A DNA stretch of 64,000 bases from Agrypnia vestita. Lineage: Eukaryota; Arthropoda; Insecta; Trichoptera; Phryganeidae. The notes beneath the pieces were generated by a model. That model did not search any database. It worked only from the letters and a program-made list of their open reading frames with translations, and had not been told where the DNA came from. The translations under genes were made by a program, and so were the position numbers. Shown piece by piece: positions 43,989 through 56,180 of this stretch. The stretch is from assembly GCA_016648135.1 (NCBI GenBank), contig JADDOH010024970.1:21253-85252 (forward strand), given 5' to 3'. Numbering within the stretch: position 1 is the first letter of the stretch; every line of letters starts with the position of its first letter.

Positions 43989-45635
43989 ATAATTTGATAA
44001 CGTTCAGTTTATTACTTTTATACAAGAAAAAAGATTCTATCTAAGTTATTGACCTAAAAAAATGCATAGATTCTAGACAAATGTCTAGAATATACAGCCT
44101 GATATTAATGAATAATTAAAACCCATATTTTCGTAAAAAAAAACGCCGAAATATGCAATTGCAGTGAATGTCCAGCCTTAAGGTTTGGGAGATGAGGATA
44201 ATATTCTCATGAATCGTTTTTGGATCCGTTCTATTATATATACATATGGTAGGTACATGAGCGGGCTATTTTTACTGTTACTAACGCCACCAACACATGG
44301 CGCTAGGTTCCTACCGAAGTGATTTTGTACGCTGGGTAATATTAAGACTAAAAAGTAGAAAAAAAATCACATTTTTTTTTTATATATGCTTTTTATTTAA
44401 ATGTAGCTACTTAAAAGTTAAAAAAATAAATCTTCGGGAAAAAACTTTTGCTTGACTCTACTAATAAAAGTGTGGATGTTCTTCCTACATCAATAACAGA
44501 ATTTCGTAATCTTTATCAATATCGTAAGTGCCCATCTTTTATTTGGAGAGTGAAACAAAAAAATTTAGCTCTAAAATTTATTTTTTTACTTTTTATCACA
44601 TTTAAAAATAAAAGAGTTTTTTTAAATTTTCATTTAATATAATTATTTCTGAGAATGATTCTTCTTTTGTAATTTTCCCAGTTATGTAATCAACAAACTA
44701 TTTATACCCGACATTATTCGAGTTAAGGACTTAGCTAAAACCAAGTTTGTGGGAGGACACAGAGGTTCCATGGCATTGTTTCAAAAAATTCGAGCCAAAT
44801 CGGTCAAAAGTTTTGTATAGAAAATTATCCACGCGCGTAGATTTTTAGTAACTTTTAGTCATATTTTATCAATTTGTGTATTTACCTTAACTTGTTCATA
44901 CCTATACATCGTCGCGAACTTTTTGAGTTTTATAACTTCTCTATAGAAAGTATTTAAATATCTCTTATCTTTAAAGCAGCGATCGTAAAAAACGCATCGC
45001 TCGACCATTTTTTCATCGACTTTAGTTATAAAATAGGTAACCAGGAAAAGTCCTTTCATTTTAATAGTATAAAATAATTATTATAAATATTGGTTAAAGA
45101 ATTTTTTAAATCGGATGAATTGTTTTGGAGATTATCTTCTACATCCAAACTTACAAACTTTACCTCTTTATATATTATTATTAAAGTATAAATAAGTTTT
45201 TTAAAACAAAATATCGTTTATGATTGCTCCAAATACTTAATTGTATTCCTTATTTACATTTCTTCTTCATCAATCTCTATCTTTATTGGTTTAAGTTGAA
45301 AAAAATTTGTTTTCAGGAGAGAGAGGTAAAATTTGACAATTTGTAGATAGGTTTAATTTATTTTTAGTATGTTATGTTTCATAAATTATTTCAAAGAATT
45401 ACTACATGTTTCTTCTGTTGGAGGAACAGAGGAGGCTTACCGCTGACACAGTTTTGCCTCCATATTTAGAGGAGAGCTTCCGGACTCGGCACTGTATAAT
45501 AATGTTATTTTTTATGCCCCAATAAAATTTTAGCGCATTTGGCTCCGCCATATTCTTTTGTTCTTGTCTCTTTCAGCCAAGTGTCCCCTTTGGTCGATCA
45601 AAAAGTCTGAACAGACTGTGCGAACTAACCACATT
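43800..45635. other. No gene assigned
   Basis: Contains a (ta)n microsatellite at 43960-43990. A decayed retroelement-like patch at 44715-44830 has cgagccaaatcggtcaaaag and ends in ccacgcgcgtag. Short frames lack motifs. Confidence 0.35.
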
Positions 45636-45639
45636 ATTT

Positions 45640-46060
45640 TATTTTTTAAATTAAAAAATATACCTCTATATTTATATTTATGTAAACGAATTCAAATATT
45701 CTATTTTACCAATTCATTTAATTTGAATTGGTAAAATAGAACAATTGAGTTTGTGCGAAAATTCTTTGACAAACAAACAACTGACAACTGACCTATTGTG
45801 AAAATTTACGTTTTAATGATAATATACCGGTGAATAATATTTAATATGTGATAAAGTGTATGTGAATGTTAATTGATTAATATAAAATAATAGCTTTAAA
45901 TGTTGTTTCTCTTTTCACGTATGATGTGTACTTTTATTATTTTTAAATTTTAATGTGAAATATTATGTTCTTATGTTAATAAAATATATACTCTTTTCAT
46001 AGCAACGCAAAATAGCTATTATTTATAAAAACTAAAATATTTGGGAAACCACATAATATT
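45640..46060 (+). repeat. Repeat Z, with internal hairpin
   Basis: The hairpin ctattttaccaattc / gaattggtaaaatag (45701-45742) is followed by aatataaaataatagcttt and gcaacgcaaaatagc. The reverse complement of this whole segment is found at 53860-54600, where it is split by an insertion. Confidence 0.65.
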
Positions 46061-46227
46061 TGTATTCCAAATACAGAGATATCATTACCAGTGGCGACAT
46101 ATTTGTACACTTTGTCACAGGAATTACAAATTACCCTAAATCACAACCTTAGATTGCTATAGCATAGCACTTTCAAATCTTTGAAACAATATTTGAAGAC
46201 GCTATGCTGCAGCCATCTAAGATTTAT

Positions 46228-46505
46228 TATCATCATCATTTACTCTTGGCACTACAACCCGTGGTGGGTCTTGGCCTCCTCAATAATCTTCCCCCACTCA
46301 TCTCGGATTAGTGCCAGCTCTCTCCAGTTCCGAAACTCTTAGGCAGATGTGTTTGAGGACGTTTTCGCTCCATCTTTATTTTGGCCTTCCTAAGCTCCTT
46401 CGCCTTACTGGCCTTGAGTTCAGCAGGGACTTTGGTGCTTGTTGTTCAGACAATCTCTCCACATGACCCAGCCACCGATGTCTCCCCAGTTTTATAAATT
46501 TTGTG
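46228..46505 (-). pseudogene. LINE C-terminal fragment, second copy
   Basis: Nucleotide similarity to 42815-43097 throughout (tggcactacaacccgtggtg, cctaagctccttcgcc, ttcagcagggactttgg), with small indels that break the frame. It ends in a cat/atg triplet run near 46228-46242. Confidence 0.75.
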
Positions 46506-46566
46506 ACGTTTGGCTCCTTAAAATTAATAAAATAAATTAAGGAAAATGAAGTAATGAAATGTTCAT

Positions 46567-46803
46567 TTATACTGCAAGGATTTCCTTGCGTTTAAACTGT
46601 AAATACAGTTTTGCAAGATGTAAAAATAAAATAATGGTAGTCATAAAAATAATAACCAAAATAGCCAGCACAAATTTAGAAAATATATGAACAACTTTCA
46701 AAAAAATTGTGAATGTTCTTACAGTGGAATTGGTGAACGCTGCATTATGTAAGTAATTGCCGGAAAAATATTTTTTTGTAAAAGTATATTTTTTTCTGTT
46801 CAC
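46567..46803 (-). other. Unassigned ORF with one hydrophobic segment
   Basis: 78 codons, ATG start, hydrophobic from about residue 43 to 67. Part of its N-terminal half overlaps a fragment of repeat W (ggaattggtgaacgctgcat at 46724-46745), so a real gene is doubtful. Confidence 0.2.
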
Positions 46804-47739
46804 TAAATCGATACTAATTTTGTTTAAAATAATCTTGTGTTGACAATAAAATAAACTGATTTACTTTCATAGAATGATTATTTTTATTGAAAATTAAAAA
46901 CAGTGTGCAATTAGTTTGATTAACTTAAAACTTTGTACAAATTACTTGGAGTCACTATACGACTACCGGTTTCAATACCACTGTACCTACAAACTACGTA
47001 CCTACCTAAAAACTTCATAGTAACCAAGTGGTTACTCCAAAATTTTTAGGTAATTGAAATTAAGAATTATGTCCAACCACAAAATAAATTCATAAACATC
47101 AAAAATAGAGTGGGCAATATTTACTTCTCTTACCGTGTGTGTAGTTATTAATAATAAATTTTATTTGGTAGAAGTGTAAAAATAGTAAATTATAGTAAAA
47201 AAAATTACCACAACAATGCACCCGCTCATTCAAGTTGAATTAGTCAGCAAAAAATACAGAAAAACATTGAAGTTCTAAATGTATTCTCACAGTACACTCA
47301 CTCACTCACTCACAGTACACACTACACACAATACACTCACAGTACACAGTATTCTCTGAAATAATAAAATCCTTAACCTAGAGAGATTTAAGTAGAATGA
47401 AGAGGTCTGTAAAGACATATTTCGAAGAACTCAAAGAAAGTCACTTCCAAAGAATCAAGGAGATGGAAAACCGTTGGTTCGTGTATGTTGATCTTCGAAG
47501 GATTCGTGTTCAAAAGAGAAATGCAATATGAAGCGTATTTATTTTAATTAAAGTCAAATAATTGTTGCCGTCTTTGCTATGACTTTTCAGGCTAAAATTG
47601 ACATCAAATATAATTTTAGTACGTAGCAGTTATTTTGTTATATTACATATCAGAATATTGTGAGTTTGTTCAAATTTTTCAGAACATAGTACTGGATTTT
47701 TGTCACAGAAACATCATTAATCAATATATATTATAGATG

Positions 47740-48030
47740 TCTCACAGAGACGAATGTATATTTTTATGGAAAAGTAGGTATGAAAGTCTTTGGTTGTTCA
47801 TAGAGCTTACAACCTATCGTACGGCTGGCTTAAGTGATCACTTTACACAATGTAACGTTCCCAATTCCACCCACAATATATAGAATACCAGAAAATATTT
47901 TTTTATGGAAAAGAAGGTATGGAAGTCTTTGGGTGTCCGTAGGGCTTACGACCTTTCGTACTGCTGGCTTAAGTGATCACTTTACACAATGTAACGTTCA
48001 CCAATTCCACCCACGATAGAATACCACATC
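47740..48030 (+). repeat. Tandem duplication of repeat W
   Basis: Two ~133-base copies with atttttatggaaaagta, gaaagtctttgg, gcttaagtgatcactttaca and caatgtaacgttc. A more diverged copy is at 50215-50365 (plus), with inverted pieces at 34085-34225 and 50515-50635. Confidence 0.7.
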
Positions 48031-48174
48031 TATAAAATTTTCGGAAGTTGTATATATTAAAATCTTACAAAACGTTCCGTATATGTGTTGCAATAATCGT
48101 AAACGCGACATGTTTCATACAAAATCTCACATTCAGTGACTGAATTTAATTATTTTTTTAAATATTCCTGCTTT

Positions 48175-48500
48175 TGCTGTTATATGTTATATTTTTTAGG
48201 TAAAAGCCTATACACGTTGCTGCTCTTTACAATATATTTTTAATTTTTATACTCATGTTTTGGTGCTATTCCTGATACTTTATATTTTGCTGCTTATAAC
48301 TTATATTGTTTAATGTATATTCATTTTAATTTTATGTTATATTTTTTATGTAAAAGTCTATACACATTGCTGCTCTTTTATTTTTTATACTCATGTTTTG
48401 GTGCCATACAGATATTGTTTAATGTATGTGCTTTTTGAAATTTATTTTATATTCTTTATGTAAAAGCCTATACCTAATGGGCGTAAACAAATAAATAAAT
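48175..48500 (+). repeat. AT-rich tandem repeat with retroelement-like tail
   Basis: Three imperfect units, each with ttatattytttakgtaaaag, cctatac, attgctgctctt and actcatgttttggtgc, at about 48187, 48338 and 48450. The array ends in acaaataaataaataa (48487-48502), suggesting the 3' region of a LINE. Confidence 0.6.
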
Positions 48501-48649
48501 AACCCTCAAATAAGCTCTCAGTAGAAATTTTTATTTAATTAAGTTGGTGGTATAAATAATAAGACACTGCGATTCGTGAAGACATGTAAATATGAACTGT
48601 ATATTAAAGCCTCCCCGCGGTATTGTGTCAGCAAGGGATGTTCGCGACA

Positions 48650-48735
48650 GCGGGAAATACGGCGGACTCGAACCGCAGACCGTGACAGTGGCAAGGATAG
48701 TTACTGTGCAGGCGTCATGAGTAGTGGAATCCAAT
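48650..48735 (-). repeat. tRNA-like SINE head
   Basis: On the minus strand ctcatgacgcctgcac, a presumed A-box region, then gcggttcgagtccgccgtat, a B box in a tRNA-like arm. No acceptor stem is convincing, so it is a SINE or pseudo-tRNA and not a functional gene. Confidence 0.4.
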
Positions 48736-49187
48736 TCCGGGCCAAAATTGCATTTCCGGAATTTCGGGGTTCTATTTTGACAATCCTGGGATCAGTGCCG
48801 GGTCCAGAATACGCTAATTTAGTGGCACTCAAAATGTGCTCTTGAGCGAGTTGAGTGGTACCCTCCAATAATAAAAAAAATATTTTAATATTCTATGATA
48901 ATTAAGTTGTAATTAAACGGAAATACGGATCTTCTCAAAAAAGTAATGTAATAATTAAGTTATAATCGGTAAAAAAAAGTAACACATAAAAACCAACTTT
49001 TTATTATATTCCCTTTCTCATTGAAATAGGTTTCGTGCCTACTCCACGCGATGAGCTCGAAAATTAAACAATATGTAAATCATAATATTAATATAATTAA
49101 TATTTAAAGCATTAACTTTGTGGTTAGACATAATATCAGAATGGTAGTAAACTTAGTAAAAACCACTACCAGATTTACGGTCTACCA

Positions 49188-49217
49188 GTTACGAGACGTA
49201 CCCGTCTCTTCGTCAGG
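49188..49217 (-). ncRNA. Hammerhead-like core motif
   Basis: On the minus strand CCTGACGA, A, a perfect stem GAGACG/CGTCTC around a GGTA loop, then GTAAC. It is close to the consensus, except T to C in CTGATGA and A to T in GAAA. Confidence 0.4.
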
Positions 49218-49335
49218 ACAAACAATACACTATATTTTCAAAACACTATACACCCCAACCATAGTATTGTTAATAGTGGTGATAGTTTAGTGTAAATCGT
49301 TAAAATTTCGAAAAATCAAATATTATACTCTAATT

Positions 49336-49690
49336 AGAGTAGCTTGTTGGTCTTTTGGTTGGGACTCCCGCCTCCTGATCCAAAGATCGCGGGTTCGAAT
49401 CCCACTCCAGACCAGCAAGTTAGTCCTATTTTCATAGCACAAGCGTTTAGCTTAATTTGAAAATATAAGAATATTGATGTGACACGTATTCCGTGTTCGC
49501 ATCTCTATTTAAAAAAATAAAAAAAAATTAATTTTTGTAAACGAAAATTTGTTAGATCATTTTTATCGTCGCCACGAGCCTGCCTGCAAAGTTTCAGGTC
49601 GATTGGATAACGGAAAGAGGATTAAAAATCGATCCAAAGTTTTTTCGGCAGACAAGCAGACGCTAGGAGTTAAAAGAAAGGGTGTAATAA
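49336..49690 (+). repeat. tRNA-derived SINE-A, long copy
   Basis: The tRNA-like head 49336-49411 (gtagcttgttggtcttttgg as A-box region; gggttcgaatccc as B box, 49390-49403) is followed by a conserved core (tagtcctattttcatagcac, gatgtgacacgtattccg, gttcgcatctctattta) and a tail shared with repeat X (aaaaatcgatccaaag, gacaagcagacgc). The same head and core occur at 58303-58490. Confidence 0.75.
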
Positions 49691-49760
49691 ACTTGGTTTT
49701 CACCACTTTTGTATTGAAACATGTTGATATTTCTCAACACAAAAGTGGTGAAAACTAAGT
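49691..49760. repeat. 22-bp hairpin, Penelope-terminus related
   Basis: acttggttttcaccactttt (49691-) and its complement ending at 49760 match at 21 of 22 positions. The loop contains gaaacatgttgat. The arm word ttttcaccactttt is shared with Penelope fragment A (19580), and both are followed on one side by aataatgtcaccacaaa. Confidence 0.6.
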
Positions 49761-50214
49761 ATATTTTTATTAATTATATTAATAATGTCACCACAAAATC
49801 ATTTTGCTGTTTTTGAAGAAGAAGTTAATAATGAAATCGTCAATGTTACATTTACAAAAATCGACATATTCTGCGAAAACTTATAATAGAAGAGGATCCA
49901 GCAAGCGAAAGACTTCGGTTATAGTATCAAATTTGAAATATTTTCTGTAGATGTACACTATAATAGGTAAAAAGGTTTGGATATTAGAACATTTGAGTTC
50001 CTGGACATCAAATTTTTTCTTCGTGTTTTTTTTATTGTATTTGAAATATTTGTAATGTTTTTAAAATAATAAATAAAATAAAGTTGTTTGTTAATTATGG
50101 TAAAATGTGATGTTAAATTTAATCAAAAGACAGAGGCGGCCACTTTACAGTCACTTTTCACACCTATTTGGAATGTCTGTACTCGGTATTCAATTAAAAT
50201 ATCATTCATTATGG

Positions 50215-50635
50215 ATAAATTATAGAAGTCTCAAAGAGACGAAGCTATTTATTTATACACGAGAAAAGTGGATGAAAGTCTCTTATAGGATGGCTCAGGG
50301 CTAGAAACCTGTATGAGCTAGCTTAAGTGATCACTCTACACAATGCAACATTTATCAATTCCATCGTAAGAACATCCACACATTATCAAATTTTTGATAT
50401 TTCTATATATATGTTTCGAATCAAGAAAATTTCATACATTCCATTGGTCTCTGCTAGAGACAACAAATGTTGTTGTTAACTCATTAACAAGTAAGTAAGT
50501 ATACATAGATTTCGCAACTGGTAATGATACCTCTATATTTACCTGAGCCATCGTACAAGAGACTTTCATCCACTTTTCTATATAAAAATAGCATCGTCTT
50601 TGTGAGACTTCTATAATTTATCCCTAATTAATTAA
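50215..50635. repeat. Repeat W: plus copy and nearby inverted piece
   Basis: Plus copy 50215-50365 (gaagtctcaaagagacgaag, gcttaagtgatcactctac). Inverted piece 50515-50635 (gagccatcgtacaagagact, tctttgtgagacttctataa). Together they form a loose inverted pair separated by ~150 bases. Confidence 0.5.
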
Positions 50636-51239
50636 TTATTGCTCTGGGGACCAACTCCAGTAACTATGTTCTTAGAACATACTTTCATATAAAAATATTG
50701 TTAAAATAAAATATCATTATTTATTTTAAACTATCCGAGTTTTTTGATAGTTCATAATAACGATTGAGTTTGCATCATCTACATAAAGTACAGGTATAGA
50801 TCCTTAATTTTCTATGTCATTTGAAAAAGTAACGTTTATTAAAAGCGCACATCGCGGAGCGTCCATTTTAGTTATGAGGAAAATCACTTATCAGTAATCC
50901 GATCCCTTCCCGGGAGAAAAGTACCTGGGGGTGGATTCTTCGTGTTTTTAAAAATTTAAGAAAATGATAATAGCTAAGGTACGACTGAGATCTAGACCTC
51001 AATATTAAGACAATAAAATGAAGAATCTCTCAGCAAGAAGAAGACATAAGTCTGCAACAAACATTTTTAAGACATCTGATTAACATTTTTCTCTACGTAT
51101 GTACATATTAAATGAATAATTATATGGTGTATAGCAATGCAACGCAACATCATTCTTATGTGGCCCTATGTTGTCTATCCATTTTTAATTGGCTGAAGGT
51201 ATTTGTGATGCCATTGATGTGGCTATACCGAATCTTCTT

Positions 51240-51690
51240 TTTCTTTTCATGCCCTGTCCGTTTACCGGACGTTGGCTATCATGTTGGCTATGCGGACTTT
51301 GTTTACTGCGGCCTGGAACAGCTCCACAATAGACTGGCCAAACCATTTTCTCAAGTTTTTCAGCCATGAAGTCCTCCTTCTTCCAGGGCCCCGACCTCCG
51401 GTAATCTTCCCCTGCATTATGAGATGTAAAATTTCGTATTTCTCTGGATGTCTCATCACATGTCCTAGATATTGAAGTTTTCGGATTTTTATTGTTTTAA
51501 TTACTTCTCTTTCTTTATTCGTCCGAGCCATAACATCTTCATTCGTAACTCTGTCAATCCAGCTTATTTTTGAGAATTGTTTTGTAGATCCACATCTCGA
51601 ATGTTCAAGTCGCCTTATCAGTTCTTCGGTAAGCGTCCATGATTCCATTCCATAGAATAATACTGAAAACACGTAGCATCTGACCATTCA
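51240..51690 (-). pseudogene. RTE-like LINE C-terminal fragment
   Basis: The 142-codon frame 51687-51262 reads CYVFSVLFYGMESWTLTEEL, ISWIDRVTNEDVMAR, IRKLQYLGHVMRHPEKYEIL, GRRRTSWLKNLRKW and ELFQAA. These are the conserved blocks of the region after the reverse transcriptase in RTE/BovB-like LINEs (LLYGxExWTL; ISWxDRxTNxxVL; KLxYLGHxMR; GRRRxSWLxNLRxW). The 3' end at ~51233 is an A/G-rich tail on the minus strand. Open but 5'-truncated. Confidence 0.8.
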
Positions 51691-51699
51691 AATTCGTAA

Positions 51700-53385
51700 T
51701 CCTAGGTTGAGATCATGACATTTATACCAAATAGTATGCTGAAAATTTCCAGGGTCGATTGCATTACCATTAAAAAGGTATTAAGATGCATGAATAAGAT
51801 AATATAATTAATTATAAAAAAAGAAAGAGAAAACCAAATTGCATACTTTATATACATTCAATGCAATCGAAATATGATCTGTTACAACTCATGCAGAGGA
51901 GGAAAGAAGATAGTAAGTCTGTACCATTGTTGGTTGTTTTGGCTACCTTACCTCCGAAAGATGTTCTTGGTCTGAAAAGCCAAATAGAGCGTTAGCCACA
52001 ATACAAATGAGTCGAATGTCATAATCTTTCATTAAAAACATTAATAGTTAAGGAAACATGCGACATGAAAATTTTAAATTAAAAAAATATTTCTCACTTA
52101 CTTTCTGCAAAACGTTGAACAATTTTTAAAGTAACTTAAATCGAAAATAATATTTTTTTAGAAACTCGGGTCACGCATTTTAGGTATCGATTTTTTTGTG
52201 ATACAATTGTTCCTTCTCGTTTACATACAAAATTATATTTTTGTGTATACTTGACCCAATTCCGCATTGCAAAAAATAACGCTTCGACAAAATAATACCT
52301 CCTTTATTGACGTAGTGGGTCAAGTCGTGTTTTTGATATGGCAATATTTCTGAGTAAGGTCACACAAGTAGGTAACAAGTGTGAATGTGGATATCTGAGA
52401 GTGCGAAATACACCAATCACAGTTAAACCCATATCAGCGATCTTGTGAAATGACCTCAAATGGCGTAGGTGTATATTAAGAGCTCGCACACAAGGAGGGT
52501 AGTTGGGTCTTCGCCATCGAATCGGGCGGACCTATCCTGCGCGCCCGCTGACATCTCTTGTTATTTTATTTGTACATATTCACTTCGGAGCTTCCCTCTG
52601 GTGGAAATAAACATCCACGCAATAGCAAAAACTCTTTCAATCCACGAACCTACAGCTCTCATCTTAAAATTCATTCGCTTCAATTCAAATAAAAAAAAAA
52701 ATTAAGATTAAAATTTTAATAATTTTATCAAATTAATTTTGAAGTTAATTTTAAGTTTTATCGGGATATTTAAAAAAAACGGGAATCTTTCAAATCGTTT
52801 ATGTTCAACTACTTTAAAGAAATTCTAATACTAGATTTTTGTGTTAATTGGATAATCTATGCCCAGTGCAAAAGACAGCCAAGACCAGTCGCTGGAGATT
52901 ATGAGGACGAGAGACCCGTAATATGAAAAACGTGTGAGAGATATTAAGTGCTATAGAAGAGGCATCATCTGCCAGGATAGTCCACTCTCCATAAAACTAT
53001 CGGACTATGGACGTCCACTTTATAGCAGCCATACTGCATATTTGAAATTCAATATGTAAAACTACGTGTGTCTATTATTTTCATATAATTTTTTGCGAAA
53101 TTAAAATAATAGTTCCCATCAGAATCACCTTAATACGTAGTATCTTTCATTTAATTTTTTTACAACTTCTCTCCATTATCGCAATTCATTACAACGTACA
53201 ATTTTATTCATTCGCAAGCAATAAAAGCATACTTTCAGACTGTGAAATTTAAAAATAATATTTTACTGCGATTGACAATATATGATCACTCATGGAATAG
53301 ATAAAACAACTTCCCCGTGTGATTATACATTTCTGATTATATCATTCTAGTCTTATTGAAGTACGTAAACTTTGGCCGCTTTGCT
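51700..53385. other. No gene assigned
   Basis: AT-rich DNA. A possible decayed half of the fold-back family lies at 52005-52160 (gagtcgaatgtcat..., ctttctgcaaaacgttgaac). Open frames at 52304-52489 and 52469-52705 show no motif. Confidence 0.35.
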
Positions 53386-53389
53386 TTGT

Positions 53390-53525
53390 AAGCGATGCCT
53401 CGAGAATATTCTACTAGTTTCTCCACATTTCTGTTTGTGATTATGACAATAGCTGGGTTGATTCTAATTTCATGTGGACCATTTGAGAGACTTCGATAAT
53501 GCTCAGTTACTCTCGTGGCAATATG
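53390..53525 (+). repeat. Dispersed repeat Y, copy 2
   Basis: Shares cgagaatattctactagttt, ctccacatttct and gagagacttcgataatgc with 17142-17290 and with the complement of 61605-61760. Confidence 0.6.
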
Positions 53526-53712
53526 AACACATTGAATACAAATCGCTCATTATAAAACAATACCTCGTAAGCCACTCAGTACAAATTTTACAGGAAATGC
53601 AAAAATCTGCATAATACTTGGATTCGTAATAATAATTATTAATAATTTTAATGATAATTATTATTTTAATTAATTAAAAACTTTGTACTCAACCACTTGG
53701 AGTAACTTTAAG

Positions 53713-53740
53713 GTTTCAATACTACTATATCTTCGTCAGG
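53713..53740 (-). ncRNA. Hammerhead-like core motif
   Basis: On the minus strand CCTGACGA, AGATATAGTAGTATT, GAAAC. The box sequences are right but the central stem is weak. The neighbouring accaagtggttgagtac recurs, diverged, at 46935-46990, where a gtttcaat box also occurs. Confidence 0.3.
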
Positions 53741-53859
53741 ACGGACGCATACTAACTGATGTAAATTTATGCTTACATATAATTATTATATTCAAGCACA
53801 ATTCATGTTTAAATATAACCTCAAATCTGAATTTGTGCTTATATATATAATGTGGCTTC

Positions 53860-54600
53860 CCAAATATATATATTTTTTTAAATAAAAGCTGTTTTGCGTT
53901 GCTCTGAAAAGAGTATGTATTTTATTAACAAAAGAACATAATATTTCACATTAAAATTTAAAAATAATAAAAGTACACATCAAACCTGAAAAGAGAAACA
54001 ACATTTAAAGCTATTATTTTATATTAATCGATTAACATTCACAGACACTTTACCAGTTATTTATTTTTTAATTTTATTTTTTAATTTTTTAATTTAAAGA
54101 CTATCGACAGGTCAGATCATTCATTTAGGACAAGGTGATTGGTACAGTTACAATTTACGATAATACATTAAAATAAAACAATAATACATTATACAATATA
54201 AGTATACTACAATAAGTGATTACAAGATGAACGAAGTTCACATTCTCCGCACGACATAATAGGCATGTAGGCTCCCAGGTCAACTAAGTCAGAAAATGTG
54301 TACCCGCGCTTTGTGGCTATAAAATTTTTGTTTAGGTTGATTTCCGAAGAATCCGTCTTACACGCTCAAACTATTTTCGGTCAGGAGCGATATAATTTCT
54401 CTCTTAAACTGAGGTTGTGTCATGTGAAATATGTCGATGTTGGGGTTACATAACGTGACCTCGTTGTATTATTATTCTATGTAATATTATTCAACGGTAT
54501 ACTAACATAATTTTCACAATAGGTCGATTGTGAGTTGTTTGTTTGTGAAAGAATTTTCACGCAAATTTAAATGTTCTATTTTACCAATTCGAATTAAATG
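53860..54600 (-). repeat. Repeat Z, inverted and interrupted copy
   Basis: 53860-54060 and 54475-54600 together are the reverse complement of 45640-46060. The break at about 54058/54476 contains some 415 bases with a T-rich start (ttttttaattttatttttta), looking like the 3' end of a minus-strand retroelement insertion. A perfect 20-bp palindrome lies just outside at 54604-54623. Confidence 0.6.
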
Positions 54601-54603
54601 AAA

Positions 54604-54623
54604 ATCAGTAGGTACCTACTGAT
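54604..54623. repeat. Perfect 20-bp palindrome
   Basis: atcagtaggt followed directly by its complement acctactgat. No protein-binding role can be inferred. Confidence 0.7.
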
Positions 54624-54769
54624 CTTCATTTACATAATATGTAAAAAACTGATTTGCAAAATGTAGCCGCGTGCATGACCACCAGCTTTGTGTACCTTCT
54701 CAATTAAATTGTTCGTTCTCGGAGTTCACTTGTACCTCCTCGGCAGTCGTGTTTGTATTTTATTTACCT

Positions 54770-55090
54770 TTAATATATATTTGTCCTGTGGAGCTTCCGC
54801 CAGCGCGTGAAGAATAGTCTCCTTGGATTGTCCCGAATCCCATAAAATGAAATGGAAATTTTGCCAACAAAGAGGTCCGCCTTAGTTGCACATTTCGTGC
54901 GCATTACGAAACCATCCCAGACCATGGTATTATATTCAGTTCGAATCAGTTTGGGTTTCAGTGTCCTCTTTGAATGAACGAATACTGTTGAACTCGTCGG
55001 TGAGTTGGTCGACATCGGAGGAGCAGTGGATAGAAAATGATGACGTTGAAGATAAAATCCGTAATAATATAAAATTTAATTAATTGGTTA
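54770..55090. other. Unassigned ORF pair
   Basis: A minus-strand frame of 81 codons (55015-54770) and a plus-strand frame of 65 (54886-55083) overlap. Neither has a known motif. Base composition is a little richer than the surroundings. It could be an isolated exon. Confidence 0.25.
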
Positions 55091-55099
55091 CATCTATTT

Positions 55100-55735
55100 T
55101 AATGAGGTATATCAAAATTAAAACAGTAAAACAGTTTAAGTATTTGGCAGTATTATTACTGATAATCTGGACCCTGATACGGAGATCAAATGCAGAATAG
55201 AGACAGCCCGTGCATCTTTTAATAAGATGAAAAGTCTACTCTGTAATGATGACTTAAACTTGAAGCTCAGATAGAGATTGATCAAATGCTATGTATAGTC
55301 AGTTCTACTTTACGGTGTTGAAGCATGGATGCTGAAGGTGACTACTCTAAATCGCCTAGAGGCGTTCGAAATGTGGATACATCGTAAAATGTTAAGGATA
55401 TCTTGGACTGACATGACTAGTAATGTTGAAGTTTTACGTAGAGCAAATACAAACAGACAGTTACTCAACATAGTAAAGCTCCGTAAAATTTCATATTTTG
55501 GTCATATAATGAGAGGCAAAAAATACTCCATCCTACAGCTCGTCGTGAAGGTTGAGTGTCGCAGAGGGGTCGGAAGGAGGCGGCATTCCTGGCTTCGAAA
55601 CATCCGAGAGTGGACCGGGATAAGAAGTGTGGAAGAGCTGTTCCGCACTGCCCTGGACAGGGAAACATTCTCCCAGATGATCGCCGACGTCGGGGGGACC
55701 CGACAGGGCACATGAAGAAGAAGAAGAAGATATCG
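55100..55735 (+). pseudogene. RTE-like LINE C-terminal fragment, plus strand
   Basis: Reads ITDNLDPDTEIKCRIETARA and FNKMKSLLCNDDLNLKLR, then (after a stop) LIKCYV and SVLLYGVEAWMLKVTT, then the open frame to 55715 with FEMWIHRKMLRISWTDMTS, KLRKISYFGHIMRGKKYSIL, GRRRHSWLRNIREW and ELFRTALDRE. These are the same blocks as 51240-51690, but a different copy. The tail of five gaa triplets at 55715-55731 is a typical 3' end. Two stops in the 5' part show it is dead. Confidence 0.85.
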
Positions 55736-56180
55736 ACATTTATGTTAAAAAACGTAATTAAGGAGTTAAGATATTTAAATTAATAAAGCTTGGGAAGTTT
55801 AAGGAAGAAATCAAGACGGGTACAAAATACAAATAAATGATTAAATGCGTCACCATGGTCTATTTAGACTGATAATTAATTTATTCCGATGTTTTTAATA
55901 TTCCAAATGAATAAAAAAATTAAATGCTTCTAGCAGATCGAAAGCCCAAGGAAGGAGCAGACGTGAGTATGAGCAACGTGAGCTACGTTCATGTCTTGCA
56001 GCTTCGAACTCTGGTTAAAACACTGAAATTAATTTTGTTTAATTTATTACCACATAAAGTCCTAGACACAAGTTAAATTATTGTACCATTCTTAATTTTA
56101 TACTCGCTAAATGTCTTCCGAGTATTCCAAACTTATCATTGAATCGTTCCTTAATTCGCACTAATTAACGCTGTCTATAT

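Noticed and set aside
49336..49411. tRNA gene
   Set aside because: A and B boxes are present, but the acceptor stem does not pair properly and the same head with a non-tRNA tail recurs at 58303, so it is a SINE.
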